Assembly: GCA_023150555.1 (NCBI GenBank)
Contig: JAKLKQ010000013.1
Coordinates: 62,001-126,000 of the forward strand
Origin: Planctomycetota bacterium
GTDB taxonomy: Bacteria; Planctomycetota; SZUA-567; H5-PLA8
Length of the DNA stretch: 64,000 nucleotides
Direction of reading: 5' to 3'
Under the pieces are notes generated by a model that was given only the letters and a program-made list of their open reading frames with translations, made no database searches and was not told the origin of the DNA. The position numbers and the translations under genes are program-made. Positions within the stretch are counted from its first letter, which is position 1, and every line of letters begins with the position of its first letter. This document shows, in pieces, positions 8,894 to 17,095 of this stretch.

Positions 8894-9676
8894 ATGAACC
8901 GAATCCAGAACAACCCCCTGCGCGCGGCCTTGGCGGCCGGGCGCGTAACCGTGGGCGCCTTCCAGGTCCTGACCGACCCGGCCAGCACCGAGCTGCTGCT
9001 GAACGCCGGGCTGGACTGGGTCCTGATCGACGGCGAACACCGTCCCATGAACCCCGAGACCGTCGAGCAGCTGGTGCGGACCGCGCACTACTGCGGAGCG
9101 GAGAAGAGCGCCATGGTGCGCGTGCCGCAGCTGAGCCGCAGCCACCTGCAGCACGCCCTGGAGTCCGGGGCCGACGCGGTGCTGGTGCCGCTGGTGAATT
9201 CGGCGGAGGAGGCCCGCGAAGCCGGCGCGCTGTGCCGCTACCCGCCGCAGGGCACGCGCGGGCTTAACTTCGTCACGCATGCCTCGGGCTGGGGCGTGCC
9301 CGACCCCGCCGCCTACGCCAGGGCCGCAAACGCCTCGGCCGTCGTCGCCGTGCAGATCGAGACCCGCGGCGCGCTGGACGCGGTGGAGGGCATCGCGGCC
9401 GCCGAAGGCGTCGACATGCTCTACGTCGGGCCGACGGATCTCTCGCACGGACTGGGCATCACCGCGCAGTTCGACCACCCCGACCTCCGCGCGGCGATGG
9501 AACGCGTCTTCGCGGTCGCCAAGAAGGCCGGCAAGTGGCTCGGCGTGCTGGCGCCGAACCCGGCCTTCGCGAAGTGGTGCGTCGAGCGCGGCGTCACGTT
9601 CCTGACTGTCAAGTCCGACGCGCGGATGCTCACCGCGTCGGTACAGAGCGAACTCAAGAACCATATGTTTAAGTAA
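8894..9676 (+). CDS. HpcH/HpaI family aldolase
   Basis: A 260-residue TIM-barrel class II pyruvate aldolase, full length for the family. Expected residues are visible: the acid-base histidine in LIDGEHRPM (H49), the substrate arginine in MVRVPQ (R76), the metal ligand glutamate in VQIETRGA (E156) and the second ligand aspartate in VGPTDLSHGLG. The family cleaves 4-hydroxy-2-oxo acids to pyruvate and an aldehyde with a divalent metal. The natural substrate is not predictable. It is divergent from the cupin-HTH regulator, so it may share its operator, and is followed by a CBM9-like lipoprotein. The ATG lacks a strong ribosome site. Confidence 0.88.
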   Translation: MNRIQNNPLRAALAAGRVTVGAFQVLTDPASTELLLNAGLDWVLIDGEHRPMNPETVEQLVRTAHYCGAEKSAMVRVPQLSRSHLQHALESGADAVLVPLVNSAEEAREAGALCRYPPQGTRGLNFVTHASGWGVPDPAAYARAANASAVVAVQIETRGALDAVEGIAAAEGVDMLYVGPTDLSHGLGITAQFDHPDLRAAMERVFAVAKKAGKWLGVLAPNPAFAKWCVERGVTFLTVKSDARMLTASVQSELKNHMFK

Positions 9677-9765
9677 AGGAGGCGGCGGGCCAAAAAGATT
9701 GACTCCTCCGCCGTGCTGGATCGTCTCAAAAGGAATCGATGCGCCCAGGGAGACGAAAGGCCTAA

Positions 9766-10887
9766 ATGCCGAAGCTGCACCTTGTGCTAGTCCTGCTCCT
9801 TGCCGCCTGCACCACGGGCAGCACATGGAGCGCCGACGAGCCCTCGCCCGCCAACGGCGGCCTGCCCGCGAGCTACCAGGGTCTGCCGCTGCTGTGGGTC
9901 CCCAAGCGCCCCGCGCCGAAGGAACTGAAGGGCGACCTCAGCGCGCCCGAGTGGAAAGACGCCGCACGCATCCCGATGGGCCTGCTCGCCGATGGCGCCG
10001 TGCCCAAGAACAAGACCGAAGCCTACGCCCTGTGCACCGACGAAGCGCTGTACGTCGCCTTCCGCTGCGGCGACGCGGCCCCCGACGACCTGAAGACCAA
10101 CGGCACGCAGGTCTGGCAGAACGACGAGGTCGAAGTTTTCATCGAGCCCGATCACACGACGCTCGAGAAGCCCTACCACCAGTTCATCGTCGACGCGCGA
10201 GGCCAGCAGAGCGCCCAGCGCGCGCACATCTACCCGAAGTACGGTAGCGCGGCCGTACGCGCCAAGACCGCGTTCAATCCCAAGATCGAGACCGCGATCG
10301 GAAAAGGCCAGGACTACTGGTCCGTCGAGATGCGCATCCCGTTCGACCAGCTGGTCCTCAGCGAGGCCGCGGAGAAGAAGGACACGCTGTGGCGCTTCAA
10401 CCTGTACCGCCACCGCCCCGAGCGCGAGAAGGAACCCGTGGAAGAGATGGCCTGGTCGCCGACGGGCAACGACCAGTTCCACGCGGCGGCGAAGTTCGGC
10501 TACATGCTTCCGGAAACCCACGCGACGAAGGCGCTGATCGAGCGCATCAAGCAGGAAGCCGCCGCGTGGCAGCCGAAGAAGCTCAGCAACGAAGCGGACC
10601 TCTCGATCGTGTATGAGATCAACAAGCGCATCGGCGAGTTGGCGGCGGAGAACTTCGGCGAGCGCGACCAGGCCGCCGAACGCCTGAAGGCCATCGCCGA
10701 CGAGGGGCCCGGAAACTACAAGGCGCTGCTGCAGGCCCTCGCCGATGCCGTCGAGCGCAGCCGCGACGTGCAGGTGGTCGCTGCGGCGAAGAAGCTGCTT
10801 GAGCTGATCAAGGCCGAGGAAGGCCTGCGCAACGACGACGACCCGCCGCCTGACCACATCCGCCGCGGCTTCATCACGAAGAAGTAA
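9766..10887 (+). CDS. Lipoprotein with CBM9-like carbohydrate-binding domain
   Basis: A 373-residue protein. The N-terminus is a lipoprotein signal with lipobox LLAAC (Cys 16). Residues about 50-245 fit the carbohydrate-binding family 9-like fold: LSAPEWKDAARIP, a strand AYALCTDEALYVAFRCGD, QVWQNDEVEVFIEPD and VEMRIPFDQL. The last 110 residues are predicted alpha-helical and charged. Such proteins are anchored outside the cytoplasm and are thought to bind glycans, often as parts of larger enzymes; here the domain stands alone with a helical tail. Its role beside the aldolase gene is unknown. Confidence 0.8.
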   Translation: MPKLHLVLVLLLAACTTGSTWSADEPSPANGGLPASYQGLPLLWVPKRPAPKELKGDLSAPEWKDAARIPMGLLADGAVPKNKTEAYALCTDEALYVAFRCGDAAPDDLKTNGTQVWQNDEVEVFIEPDHTTLEKPYHQFIVDARGQQSAQRAHIYPKYGSAAVRAKTAFNPKIETAIGKGQDYWSVEMRIPFDQLVLSEAAEKKDTLWRFNLYRHRPEREKEPVEEMAWSPTGNDQFHAAAKFGYMLPETHATKALIERIKQEAAAWQPKKLSNEADLSIVYEINKRIGELAAENFGERDQAAERLKAIADEGPGNYKALLQALADAVERSRDVQVVAAAKKLLELIKAEEGLRNDDDPPPDHIRRGFITKK

Positions 10888-10981
10888 TTCGATTTCGGAG
10901 TGCGAATTAGCCGCAATCCACGGCTAAATAGCCCCGCGTATACGAGCGGCGCGCGCTGTATTTTCCTTCACCCTTCGCGCT

Positions 10982-11545
10982 TTACTCTTCAGCCTTCGCC
11001 ATCAGCATCGGCGCCGCGACCTTCTCGGCGCGGTCGGCGTCGACGAGTAGCTCGACCAGCGCCACGGCGAACTCCATCGCCGTGCCCGGCCCGCGGCTGG
11101 TGACCAGCTTCCCGTCGACGACCACGCGCTGTTCCTTGTACGTCCCGTGCGCGGCGACGTCGTCCTTCACGGCCGGGTGGCTGGTCAAGGCCCTGCCCTT
11201 TCCCACCCCGGCGGCGGCGAGCGCGATCGGGGCGGCACATATCGCCGCGACCACGCGCCCTGCCTCTTCCTGTTCCTTGAGCAGGTTCTGGACCATCGGC
11301 GATGCCGCCAGCGCCTTCGCGCCGTCGGCGCCGCCGGGCAGCACGATCGCGTCGAAGGGGCCGCGCGCGTCGGCCAGCGCGCCGTCGGGCACCAGCTTCA
11401 CGCCGCGGCTGCACGTAACGGGATCGAGCCCGTTCAGGCCGGCGAGGTTCACCTCCAGCCCCGCGCGCCGCAGCACGTCGACGACGATGACCGTCTCCAT
11501 CTCCTCGGCGCCCGTCGCCAGGGGCACCAGCACGCGCTTCCTCAT
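10982..11545 (-). CDS. DJ-1/PfpI family protein, close to eukaryotic DJ-1
   Basis: A 187-residue protein that aligns along its length with human DJ-1/PARK7 from memory. It has the N-terminal GAEEMET with the cysteine-supporting glutamate (E17), the nucleophile-elbow cysteine C103 in AAICAAP, and the near-C-terminal TSRGPGTAMEFA. DJ-1 family members are proposed to repair or detoxify glyoxal-modified molecules and to sense oxidants through this cysteine. The start overlaps the stop of the upstream selenoprotein-like gene as ATGA, so the two are translationally coupled. Coupling to a thiol/selenol peroxiredoxin-like protein supports a role in oxidative or carbonyl stress. Confidence 0.9.
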   Translation of the reverse strand: MRKRVLVPLATGAEEMETVIVVDVLRRAGLEVNLAGLNGLDPVTCSRGVKLVPDGALADARGPFDAIVLPGGADGAKALAASPMVQNLLKEQEEAGRVVAAICAAPIALAAAGVGKGRALTSHPAVKDDVAAHGTYKEQRVVVDGKLVTSRGPGTAMEFAVALVELLVDADRAEKVAAPMLMAKAEE

Positions 11546-12099
11546 CGTTCAATCTCCTTCGCGGCTTCGCGCAGTGCGGCCAGCCAGTCGGCGGCGGGCG
11601 CGCGGTCGGCGCTGTGGTTGTTCGCGTAGGCGTACGCCGCTTTACCCGGCGGCGCGACGACCAGCAGCCCGCCCTGCTGCAGCGGGTCGCCCTGCACGCG
11701 GCCCTGCCTGGCGCCTCCTCCGAAAAAAAGCCTCGCGCCCGGCACGATCACGCGCGGATGCAGCGTCGCCCACAGGCCGCGGCGCAGGCCGGCGGCCGCG
11801 TACGCCTTTCGCTCGGGATCGACGAGCACCTTCACGTCCGGCGCGAAGGTCTCTCGAAACTCCTTCGCCATCGCCTGCGTGCCGCTGCCGACAATGTACA
11901 ACTCCGCGTTAAACTTCCGGATCTCATCGAGGTGCTCGCGCAACTGCGCGGCTTCCTGGCGGCAGAACATTCACCCGAAGTGCCGCACGAAAGCCAGCAC
12001 CGCGATGCGGTCCTTCCACAGACTCGCGAGCTCGACGGCGCGGCCATTCGTGTCGGAAAGGATGACCGCGCCCAGGGACCCTGCGTCGATCTTCGCCAT
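11542..12099 (-). CDS. Peroxiredoxin-like (PRXL2/SelU-type) protein with in-frame TGA, probable selenoprotein
   Basis: One frame of 186 codons runs from ATG 12099 to TGA 11542, interrupted only by TGA at 11971-11973 (codon 43). Around it the protein reads AFVRHFG-(TGA)-MFCRQEAAQLREHL. In the AhpC/TSA-like PRX_like2 family this is the redox motif HFGCxxCRE, so the TGA replaces the first cysteine and C46 is kept, giving U-x-x-C. The downstream half continues as the same family (FRETFAPDVKVLVDPE, GDPLQQGGLLVVAPPGK). Reading through yields a full-length protein; stopping leaves a 42-residue fragment. Start overlaps the transglutaminase stop (TGATG) and the final stop overlaps the DJ-1 start (ATGA). 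A stem-loop suited to a bacterial SECIS follows the TGA. A recent nonsense mutation or sequencing error is the alternative. Confidence 0.8.
11934..11952 (-). promoter_or_regulatory. Candidate bacterial SECIS stem-loop
   Basis: Immediately 3' of the in-frame TGA the mRNA can form CGCGC-AGUU-GCGCG, extended by a GC pair step past one bulged A. The apical loop starts 25 bases after the TGA and has G as its second base. As I recall the published bacterial SECIS model, it asks for a stem of at least 4 pairs, a loop 16-37 bases from UGA and a G in the first two loop positions; all are met. High-GC coding DNA forms such stems easily, so this is supporting evidence only. Confidence 0.5.
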
Positions 12100-13316
12100 C
12101 AGTTCCCGCGCGGATAGGGCCACTCGGGCTTGCGCGAGCGGTCCTCGGACACCTGCACGCGCACGCGGCTGGGCGGGCCTTCGTGGCCAGCCAGGTTCAC
12201 CGCGCGCACTTCCAGGCTGTTCGAGCCCGGATGTAAGCGCCAGGGGAAGTACACGCCGTCGATGCGCACGGGCGCGCCGCCGTCGACCTCGGCGACATGG
12301 TGGCTGAAGTTCGGCACGCAGGTGCGGGCGAAGTGGACGTTGGCAATCGTGCTGACCATGCCGGCGGTCTCGAGGACCAGCTTGGTGCAGTTCAGGTCCG
12401 GGTAGGCGTCGGCGACGCGTTCGGTGGTCAGGAACGTGCCGTTGCTGTAGCGGCCGTGCGGGTAGGTCTCCGGCGGATTGCCCTGGTACCAGGTGTCCTT
12501 CTTGCGCTCCTCGTCGACGAGGAAGATCACCGGGTCGGGCCAGCCGCGGCCGGTGCGGTTGAAGACGTCGTTGTGCGCGTCGATGTAATGCCAGTACAGG
12601 TGCGCGGCCTCGGGCAGTTCGCGCACGCCGGCGCGGCTGCGCTTCACCTGGCGGTTCTCGACGCCGACAAAAGTTTTGACCTCGTCGGCGCGGCCCAAGC
12701 GCCAGGCCTCGCCGGTCTCCCACGCGCTGGTGGGGATGCCGTCGAGTTCGTAGTGGTGGTCGTGGTCCGGGTCGAGGTGTACCCACTTGCGGAACTTGTT
12801 GACCCACACGTCGGCGACGCCGTGGTGCGTGCCCTGTTCGTCGGGGCGGCGCTTGCGGTCGATGCCGAGGTGCCTTGCGCAGTAGCCCAGCGAGTTGGCC
12901 GCCGCGACGAACGTGTAAGCCAGGTACGTGCAATAAAAGGTAGCGCCGGCCTGCCCGGCCTCGACGAAGCTGCCCGGATCGATAGCGTTCGCCGACCAGC
13001 TGGGCGTGCCGTGGCGGATCTGGCGGAAGGCCCAGTTGCGCAGGCGCAGGATGGCCTCCCAGTCGTCGGCGGCGCCAGCAACGAGTTCGCCCAGGCGGTG
13101 CTTCTCGCGGAAGGCGGCGGCATGGCGGTTGTCGTAGTCCTGCCAGGCGTAGGGCACGTTGGCGATGGCGATGTCCGGGTTGTGGACTTCCTCTTCCTGG
13201 ATGCGCCAGGCCATGCGCTTCTCGAGTTCCGTCCACAGCGCCTCGAAGCTCCGCTTGCCCTTCGCAGGCGCTTTCTTCTCGGCCTTCTCCTGTTTAGGTG
13301 GCGTCAACGTAGCCAT
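12099..13316 (-). CDS. Transglutaminase-like protein
   Basis: A 405-residue protein with a transglutaminase-core cysteine-protease fold. The triad is visible as C129 (FYCTYLAYTFVAAANSLGY), H164/H165 (THHGVADVW) and D182 (HLDPDHD). The C-terminal 120 residues look like a beta-rich domain (PVRIDGVYFPWRLHPGSNSL, VRAVNLAGHEGPPSRV). The N-terminus is a Lys/Ala/Pro-rich tail without a signal peptide. The start ATG 13316 has GGAGA seven bases upstream; a longer frame exists but is arginine-rich shadow sequence. Bacterial members are usually peptidases or amidases rather than cross-linkers. It is the second gene of the SDR-transglutaminase-selenoprotein-DJ-1 run and overlaps the next gene by one base. 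Confidence 0.8.
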   Translation of the reverse strand: MATLTPPKQEKAEKKAPAKGKRSFEALWTELEKRMAWRIQEEEVHNPDIAIANVPYAWQDYDNRHAAAFREKHRLGELVAGAADDWEAILRLRNWAFRQIRHGTPSWSANAIDPGSFVEAGQAGATFYCTYLAYTFVAAANSLGYCARHLGIDRKRRPDEQGTHHGVADVWVNKFRKWVHLDPDHDHHYELDGIPTSAWETGEAWRLGRADEVKTFVGVENRQVKRSRAGVRELPEAAHLYWHYIDAHNDVFNRTGRGWPDPVIFLVDEERKKDTWYQGNPPETYPHGRYSNGTFLTTERVADAYPDLNCTKLVLETAGMVSTIANVHFARTCVPNFSHHVAEVDGGAPVRIDGVYFPWRLHPGSNSLEVRAVNLAGHEGPPSRVRVQVSEDRSRKPEWPYPRGN

Positions 13317-13354
13317 TCGTCCGTCTCCTTTTTCCGTGCTCGTGCGGCAACCCT

Positions 13355-14320
13355 CTAGTCGAGGCGCTCGGCCTTCACTTTTCCGTTTGCGATCAGCCAG
13401 GCCAGGGCCTCGCGGATCGCCTGCAGCGATGTGTAGCGCGGCGCGTACCCCAGCCGCGTGCGCGCTTTCTCGATGGACGCGCACGGGCTGCGCGAGATGT
13501 GGTCCCACGTGCAATTGGCGTCGTCCTCGCTGACCGTCTTCTTCCACTGCTCGAAGGGCAGGAAGACGAGCTTCGCGTCGTGCCCGAACCACCCCGCGAC
13601 GCCAACCGAAAGCCCGCGCAGCGTGACGGCCTGCGGCGAGGCGACGTGGAAGCTCTCGCCTACCGCGGCACTCCAGTTCTCGAGCGACTTCCAGAAACTT
13701 TGCGCGACGTCGGCGGCGTGGACGTGGTGCAGCAGCCCCAGGCCCGCGTCGGGCAAGGCCAGCTCGGCGCCGGCGGCGAGTTTCTCGAAGACGTTCGGAT
13801 TCACGTTGCCCGCAGGGTTGATGGGCATCCAGCCGGGCCCGCTGATGTGGCCGGGGTGCAGAACCGTCGCGGGAAAGCGCCCGCGGCGCGCCTCGTCAAG
13901 CAGGTAGTCCTCGATCGCGGCCTTCTGGATGCCGTACTCGCCGACGGGCTTGCGCGGGAAGGCGTCGGGCGTCGGCGCGACCTCGAGCGGGCCGTTGACC
14001 CACAGCGAGCCGCACTGCAGGTAGTGCCGCACCTTGCCGCGAAGGGCCTCGGCCAGGTGCCGGACGCTCTCGACCTTGAAGCTTATCAGGTCGACGACGG
14101 CATCGGGCTTCAGGTCCACCACGCGCGCGCCGAAGGTGCCGGCCTTCTCCTCGGCCTTGCGGTCGCACTCGACGCGCGTCACCTTCGCCCACGCTGGCGC
14201 ACCGGTGTACGGAGCGCGCTTGCCTCGCGTCATGCACAGGACCTCGTTGTCCGATTCCACCAGGTACGGAACCAGGTACGTGCCGATGTGCCCGCTGCCG
14301 CCGAGGACCAGAATGCGCAT
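13355..14320 (-). CDS. NAD-dependent epimerase/dehydratase family protein (atypical SDR)
   Basis: A 321-residue extended or atypical short-chain dehydrogenase. The nucleotide-binding motif is at the N-terminus (MRILVLGGSGHIGTYL, GxxGxxG). The usual YxxxK appears as YGIQK near residue 148 and a substrate-side TVLHPGHISGPGW lies near residue 170. The ATG at 14320 has AGAAGGAG six bases upstream. It resembles sugar-nucleotide epimerases and mRNA-binding-protein-like atypical SDRs common in Planctomycetota; the substrate is unknown. It is first in a four-gene run with 38 bases to the transglutaminase gene. Confidence 0.85.
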   Translation of the reverse strand: MRILVLGGSGHIGTYLVPYLVESDNEVLCMTRGKRAPYTGAPAWAKVTRVECDRKAEEKAGTFGARVVDLKPDAVVDLISFKVESVRHLAEALRGKVRHYLQCGSLWVNGPLEVAPTPDAFPRKPVGEYGIQKAAIEDYLLDEARRGRFPATVLHPGHISGPGWMPINPAGNVNPNVFEKLAAGAELALPDAGLGLLHHVHAADVAQSFWKSLENWSAAVGESFHVASPQAVTLRGLSVGVAGWFGHDAKLVFLPFEQWKKTVSEDDANCTWDHISRSPCASIEKARTRLGYAPRYTSLQAIREALAWLIANGKVKAERLD

Positions 14321-14396
14321 GAAAGCTCCTTCTATGTGTACACCATGCTGCCAGGATGAAGGCGAGATTCCAGAGGGCAAACGCTTCGCGGCAGAG

Positions 14397-15143
14397 CTAG
14401 GTGCGCCACGCCGTGGGCGGCTTGCCGGCCAGCGCGCGGAACTGCTTCGAGAAATGCTGCACCGACGGAAAGCCCAGTTCCATCGCGATGCTGGTGACGC
14501 TGAGCTTGGTGTGTTCGAGCAGGTGCCGCGCCTCGTCGACCTTCAGCTCGAGCTGGTAGCGCTTGGGCGACTTGTCGAAGTGCGCCCGCATGTGGCGCGC
14601 GAGCTGCCGGTGGCTGGGCCCGAGGGGCTTGAGGATCTCGTCGATGGTGCGCTCGGTGTAGACCGCCCCCGCGATGGCGGCGGCCGCGCGCGAGGCCCAG
14701 TACGCCTGCATCGCCTGGCGCGGCTCGCCGGCGCCGAGCTCCTGCAATCGGCGCAGCGCATGCGCGACCATGGCGCGCCCGTAGGCGTCGACCAGCAGCT
14801 TGCCGTGGGCGCCCGGAGCGGTCAGCTCGCGGCGCGTCCATTCGGCCAGGCCGGCGATCTCCGGGGTCGTGGCCAGCACGCGGGACTCGCCGCGGTACGG
14901 AGCCTCATCCACGTTGCGCACCGAGACGGCCACGGCCGAATACCCCACGGCCTTGGTGTGCAGGTCGAAGCGGCTGCCCACGCGCAGAACGGCCATCGCG
15001 CCGGGGCGCAGCGCGGTTTTCTCGCGGGCGCTCTCGTAGTACAGCGCCCCGCGCTGGACGATGATCAGATAGAACATGTCGTAGTCCACCAGGCGGTTCT
15101 GGTAGTACGCGGGCTGGGCCTTCAGGTGCACGTGCCAGAGCAA
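14397..15143 (-). CDS. AraC-family transcriptional regulator
   Basis: About 248 residues. The N-terminal half is a cupin-like ligand domain (YDMFYLIIVQRGALYYE, LRPGAMAVLRVGS) and the C-terminal half the two-helix-turn-helix AraC domain (TIDEILKPLGPSHRQLARHM, LSVTSIAMELGFPSVQHFSKQFRALAG). An ATG at 15182 opens the frame but has no ribosome site. TTG at 15143 lies ten bases after AAAGGAGG and is preferred; both are possible. It is divergent from the PhyH-like gene, the usual place for its local regulator, and would act in the 135-175 base spacer between them. Confidence 0.85.
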   Translation of the reverse strand: MLWHVHLKAQPAYYQNRLVDYDMFYLIIVQRGALYYESAREKTALRPGAMAVLRVGSRFDLHTKAVGYSAVAVSVRNVDEAPYRGESRVLATTPEIAGLAEWTRRELTAPGAHGKLLVDAYGRAMVAHALRRLQELGAGEPRQAMQAYWASRAAAAIAGAVYTERTIDEILKPLGPSHRQLARHMRAHFDKSPKRYQLELKVDEARHLLEHTKLSVTSIAMELGFPSVQHFSKQFRALAGKPPTAWRT

Positions 15144-15317
15144 GGCAGGGGGCCCTCCTTTATGCCTATGTCCAAAAAGCATAACACTTGAGACCGGAAT
15201 GCGAAAGCCTTATCGCGCCGCGGGGGTATTTTCCCTTGTGCAATCCGCCGAGGACGGCGGGGACCGGGCGGCGCCCGGTCCCAGGCATCCAAAAACCATA
15301 AGCAAGGAGCCACCCCC

Positions 15318-16133
15318 ATGTTCGGTTTCGAAGGTACGCTCAGCGAGGAGCAGTGGGTCGAGTACTACCGCAAGGGCTACCTGAAGCTGGGCCGCACGCT
15401 CAGCGATGCGGAACTGAAGGGCCTGCAGGAGCGCATCGACCAGATCATGCTCGGCCAGGTGGACACCTCGAAGTTCAGCATGCAGCTCGACGGCGGCGGC
15501 GACTACAGCAACTTCAACCGCATGGAGCGCGGCAACACGAAGGCAACGCTCGAATACCGCAAGATCCAGGGGCTCGAGCACGACGAGCGCTTTCACTCCT
15601 TCATGTCGAAGCCGCTCTTCCGCGAGGCCTGCGAACGCGTCTACGGCGCGCACGTGGACATCGTGATGTACCGAGCCATGTTCATGAACAAGCCCGCCAA
15701 GAAAGGAACCCACCTGCCCTGGCACCAAGACGCCGGCGAACAGTGGGGCCTGGACCGCGACCCCGAGCTGACCGTCTGGACGGCGCTCGACCCCGCCACC
15801 AAGGCCAACGGATGCGTGAAGGTCGTTCCCGGCACGCACCACCTGGGGCTGCTGAGCAAGCACGGCCACGTGATCGACAAGGACTTCGAGGCGCGCATCT
15901 GCACGCCGGAAAACGTCGTGTACGTGGAGTTGGCGCCGGGCGAGAGCGTCCTGCTGCACAACTGGCTGCTGCACGCCAGCGAGATCAACACCACCGAGAT
16001 CCCGCGCCGCGCCTTCAGCGTCTGCTACATGGACGGCCGCACGCGCAGCACCCGCGAGAAGCCCGAGTCCTTCCCCGTGGTCTTCAAAAGCAAGGTCGAA
16101 GAACGCGCGCACGAGACCAGCCTTGTCGCCTGA
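15318..16133 (+). CDS. Phytanoyl-CoA dioxygenase (PhyH) family protein
   Basis: A 271-residue Fe(II)/2-oxoglutarate-dependent oxygenase. The metal triad is H136 and D138 in LPWHQDAG with the distal histidine in LLHNWLLHAS (H214 or H219). The 2-oxoglutarate-binding arginine is in PRRAFSVCY (R230/R231). This bacterial branch hydroxylates diverse small molecules, so the name does not imply phytanoyl-CoA as substrate. AAGGAG lies nine bases before the ATG. The divergent AraC gene probably regulates it. A clear intrinsic terminator follows. Confidence 0.9.
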   Translation: MFGFEGTLSEEQWVEYYRKGYLKLGRTLSDAELKGLQERIDQIMLGQVDTSKFSMQLDGGGDYSNFNRMERGNTKATLEYRKIQGLEHDERFHSFMSKPLFREACERVYGAHVDIVMYRAMFMNKPAKKGTHLPWHQDAGEQWGLDRDPELTVWTALDPATKANGCVKVVPGTHHLGLLSKHGHVIDKDFEARICTPENVVYVELAPGESVLLHNWLLHASEINTTEIPRRAFSVCYMDGRTRSTREKPESFPVVFKSKVEERAHETSLVA

Positions 16134-16162
16134 TGCCGGCGTCGCAGCAAAAAAGTCCTTGG

Positions 16163-16199
16163 GCCGGGGGTTCCGCGATGGAGCCCCTGGCTTTGTTTT
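16163..16199 (+). terminator. Intrinsic terminator after the PhyH gene
   Basis: A 12-pair stem with two wobble pairs (GCCGGGGGTTCC / GGAGCCCCTGGC) and a 5-base loop, followed by TTTGTTTT. Confidence 0.85.
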
Positions 16200-16821
16200 G
16201 GGCGCTTCCATCTTGTAAGTCGCGAAGATTCGACAAGCAGGGCAGCCGATGTGCTACCTAACGGACCCTTAACCTACTTCGCGCAGCGCAACATCTTGCA
16301 CGAAGGGCAGTCATGGCGTGGCAACGGGTTATGGAGATAGTCGCGATAATGCTCGTCGACGAGCATTATCGCATAATTGCGATCTCGCGGAGGCGGTGTG
16401 CAGCGCAGTTAGCTTGCCCAAGCGCGCCAGGGCGGCGCAAACTTGGCCTCGCAGGCATCTTTAGCCGGCCCGATTTCGGTTTCGATTCGAATCGCTATAG
16501 GTTCGCCGCGGCGCTCTCACTTGTGCAACCCGACCTCCCCGCAAGCGCCCACGGGCATTGCACTTGAGCGTTAAGAAATCTCGGCCTGTTTTGAAAAATG
16601 TGTTGGTGAGAAGAGGGTCTGCGGAGATTGGAACAGTGGAAGCAGGACGAAGGAGGCAACGGGGAACCGGCAAGCGGCACAGGTGCAGAAAAAGTTGAAC
16701 ATGCACGGTGCAAACTTGACGGAATGTTGCTGAACTCGGAAGTGGATGGATAGGAAGGGTGGGAGAAGGAAGGGCGACCAAAGGGAACGGGTGAACGGGA
16801 CGGAAAGAAAGGACACCTGAC
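16200..16821. other. Long non-coding spacer rich in palindromes
   Basis: No credible gene is seen in 620 bases. The left half has a 30-base perfect palindrome, an overlapping TCGCA-taat-TGCGA repeat (16369-16382) and CGATTCGAATCG (16483-16494). The right half (about 16600-16820) is strongly purine-rich on the + strand and leads directly into the zinc-ribbon gene, so it may be its long untranslated leader. Confidence 0.6.
16343..16372. repeat. 30-base perfect palindrome
   Basis: The 15 bases GCGATAATGCTCGTC are followed directly by their exact reverse complement with no spacer. It overlaps a second shorter inverted repeat (16369-16382) that reuses the right end, so two mutually exclusive foldings are possible in RNA. 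Function unknown; no T-run follows, so it is not a terminator. Confidence 0.85.
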
Positions 16822-17061
16822 ATGGTCGCTGAAGCCAAGAAAGCCCCGGTCAAGTTCGACTCGCAGATCATGGAAGGCGTCATGGTCATGAGCGGGTCCC
16901 GCCCGATCCACTACTGCCCCTGCTGCGGCGCCCTGGTCCGCAACGCGGCCGAAGAAGGCGAGCAGTGCGGCAAGTGCGAACTGCAGGCGACCTTCGTCCG
17001 CGCCCGCCAGATCATCCGCGGCCACCGCTTCCCGGTCTGCAGCCGCCGCCGCCGCTGGTAA
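16822..17061 (+). CDS. Small zinc-ribbon protein
   Basis: A 79-residue protein with four cysteines in two knuckles: CPCCG at residues 32-36 and CGKC at residues 49-52. This is a rubredoxin-like zinc ribbon. The C-terminus is basic (RGHRFPVCSRRRRW), which fits nucleic-acid or ribosome contact; that is inference. AAAGGA lies about nine bases before the ATG, and a perfect intrinsic terminator follows 34 bases after the stop, so it is a single-gene transcript. I do not recognise the family. Confidence 0.75.
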   Translation: MVAEAKKAPVKFDSQIMEGVMVMSGSRPIHYCPCCGALVRNAAEEGEQCGKCELQATFVRARQIIRGHRFPVCSRRRRW

Positions 17062-17095
17062 TTCGTACCGATCCCAACCATCGAACGCCGACAAG

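Noticed and set aside
9677..9765. Terminator hairpin after the aldolase gene (GGAGGCGG ... CCTCCGCC)
   Set aside because: The arms are direct-like rather than properly complementary, and no T-run follows.
11542..11970. Separate short gene starting at ATG 11970, with another gene ending at 11971
   Set aside because: It would lack the first strand-helix of the thioredoxin fold and any ribosome site, and the fragment upstream would be only 42 residues. Both parts are one family in one frame.
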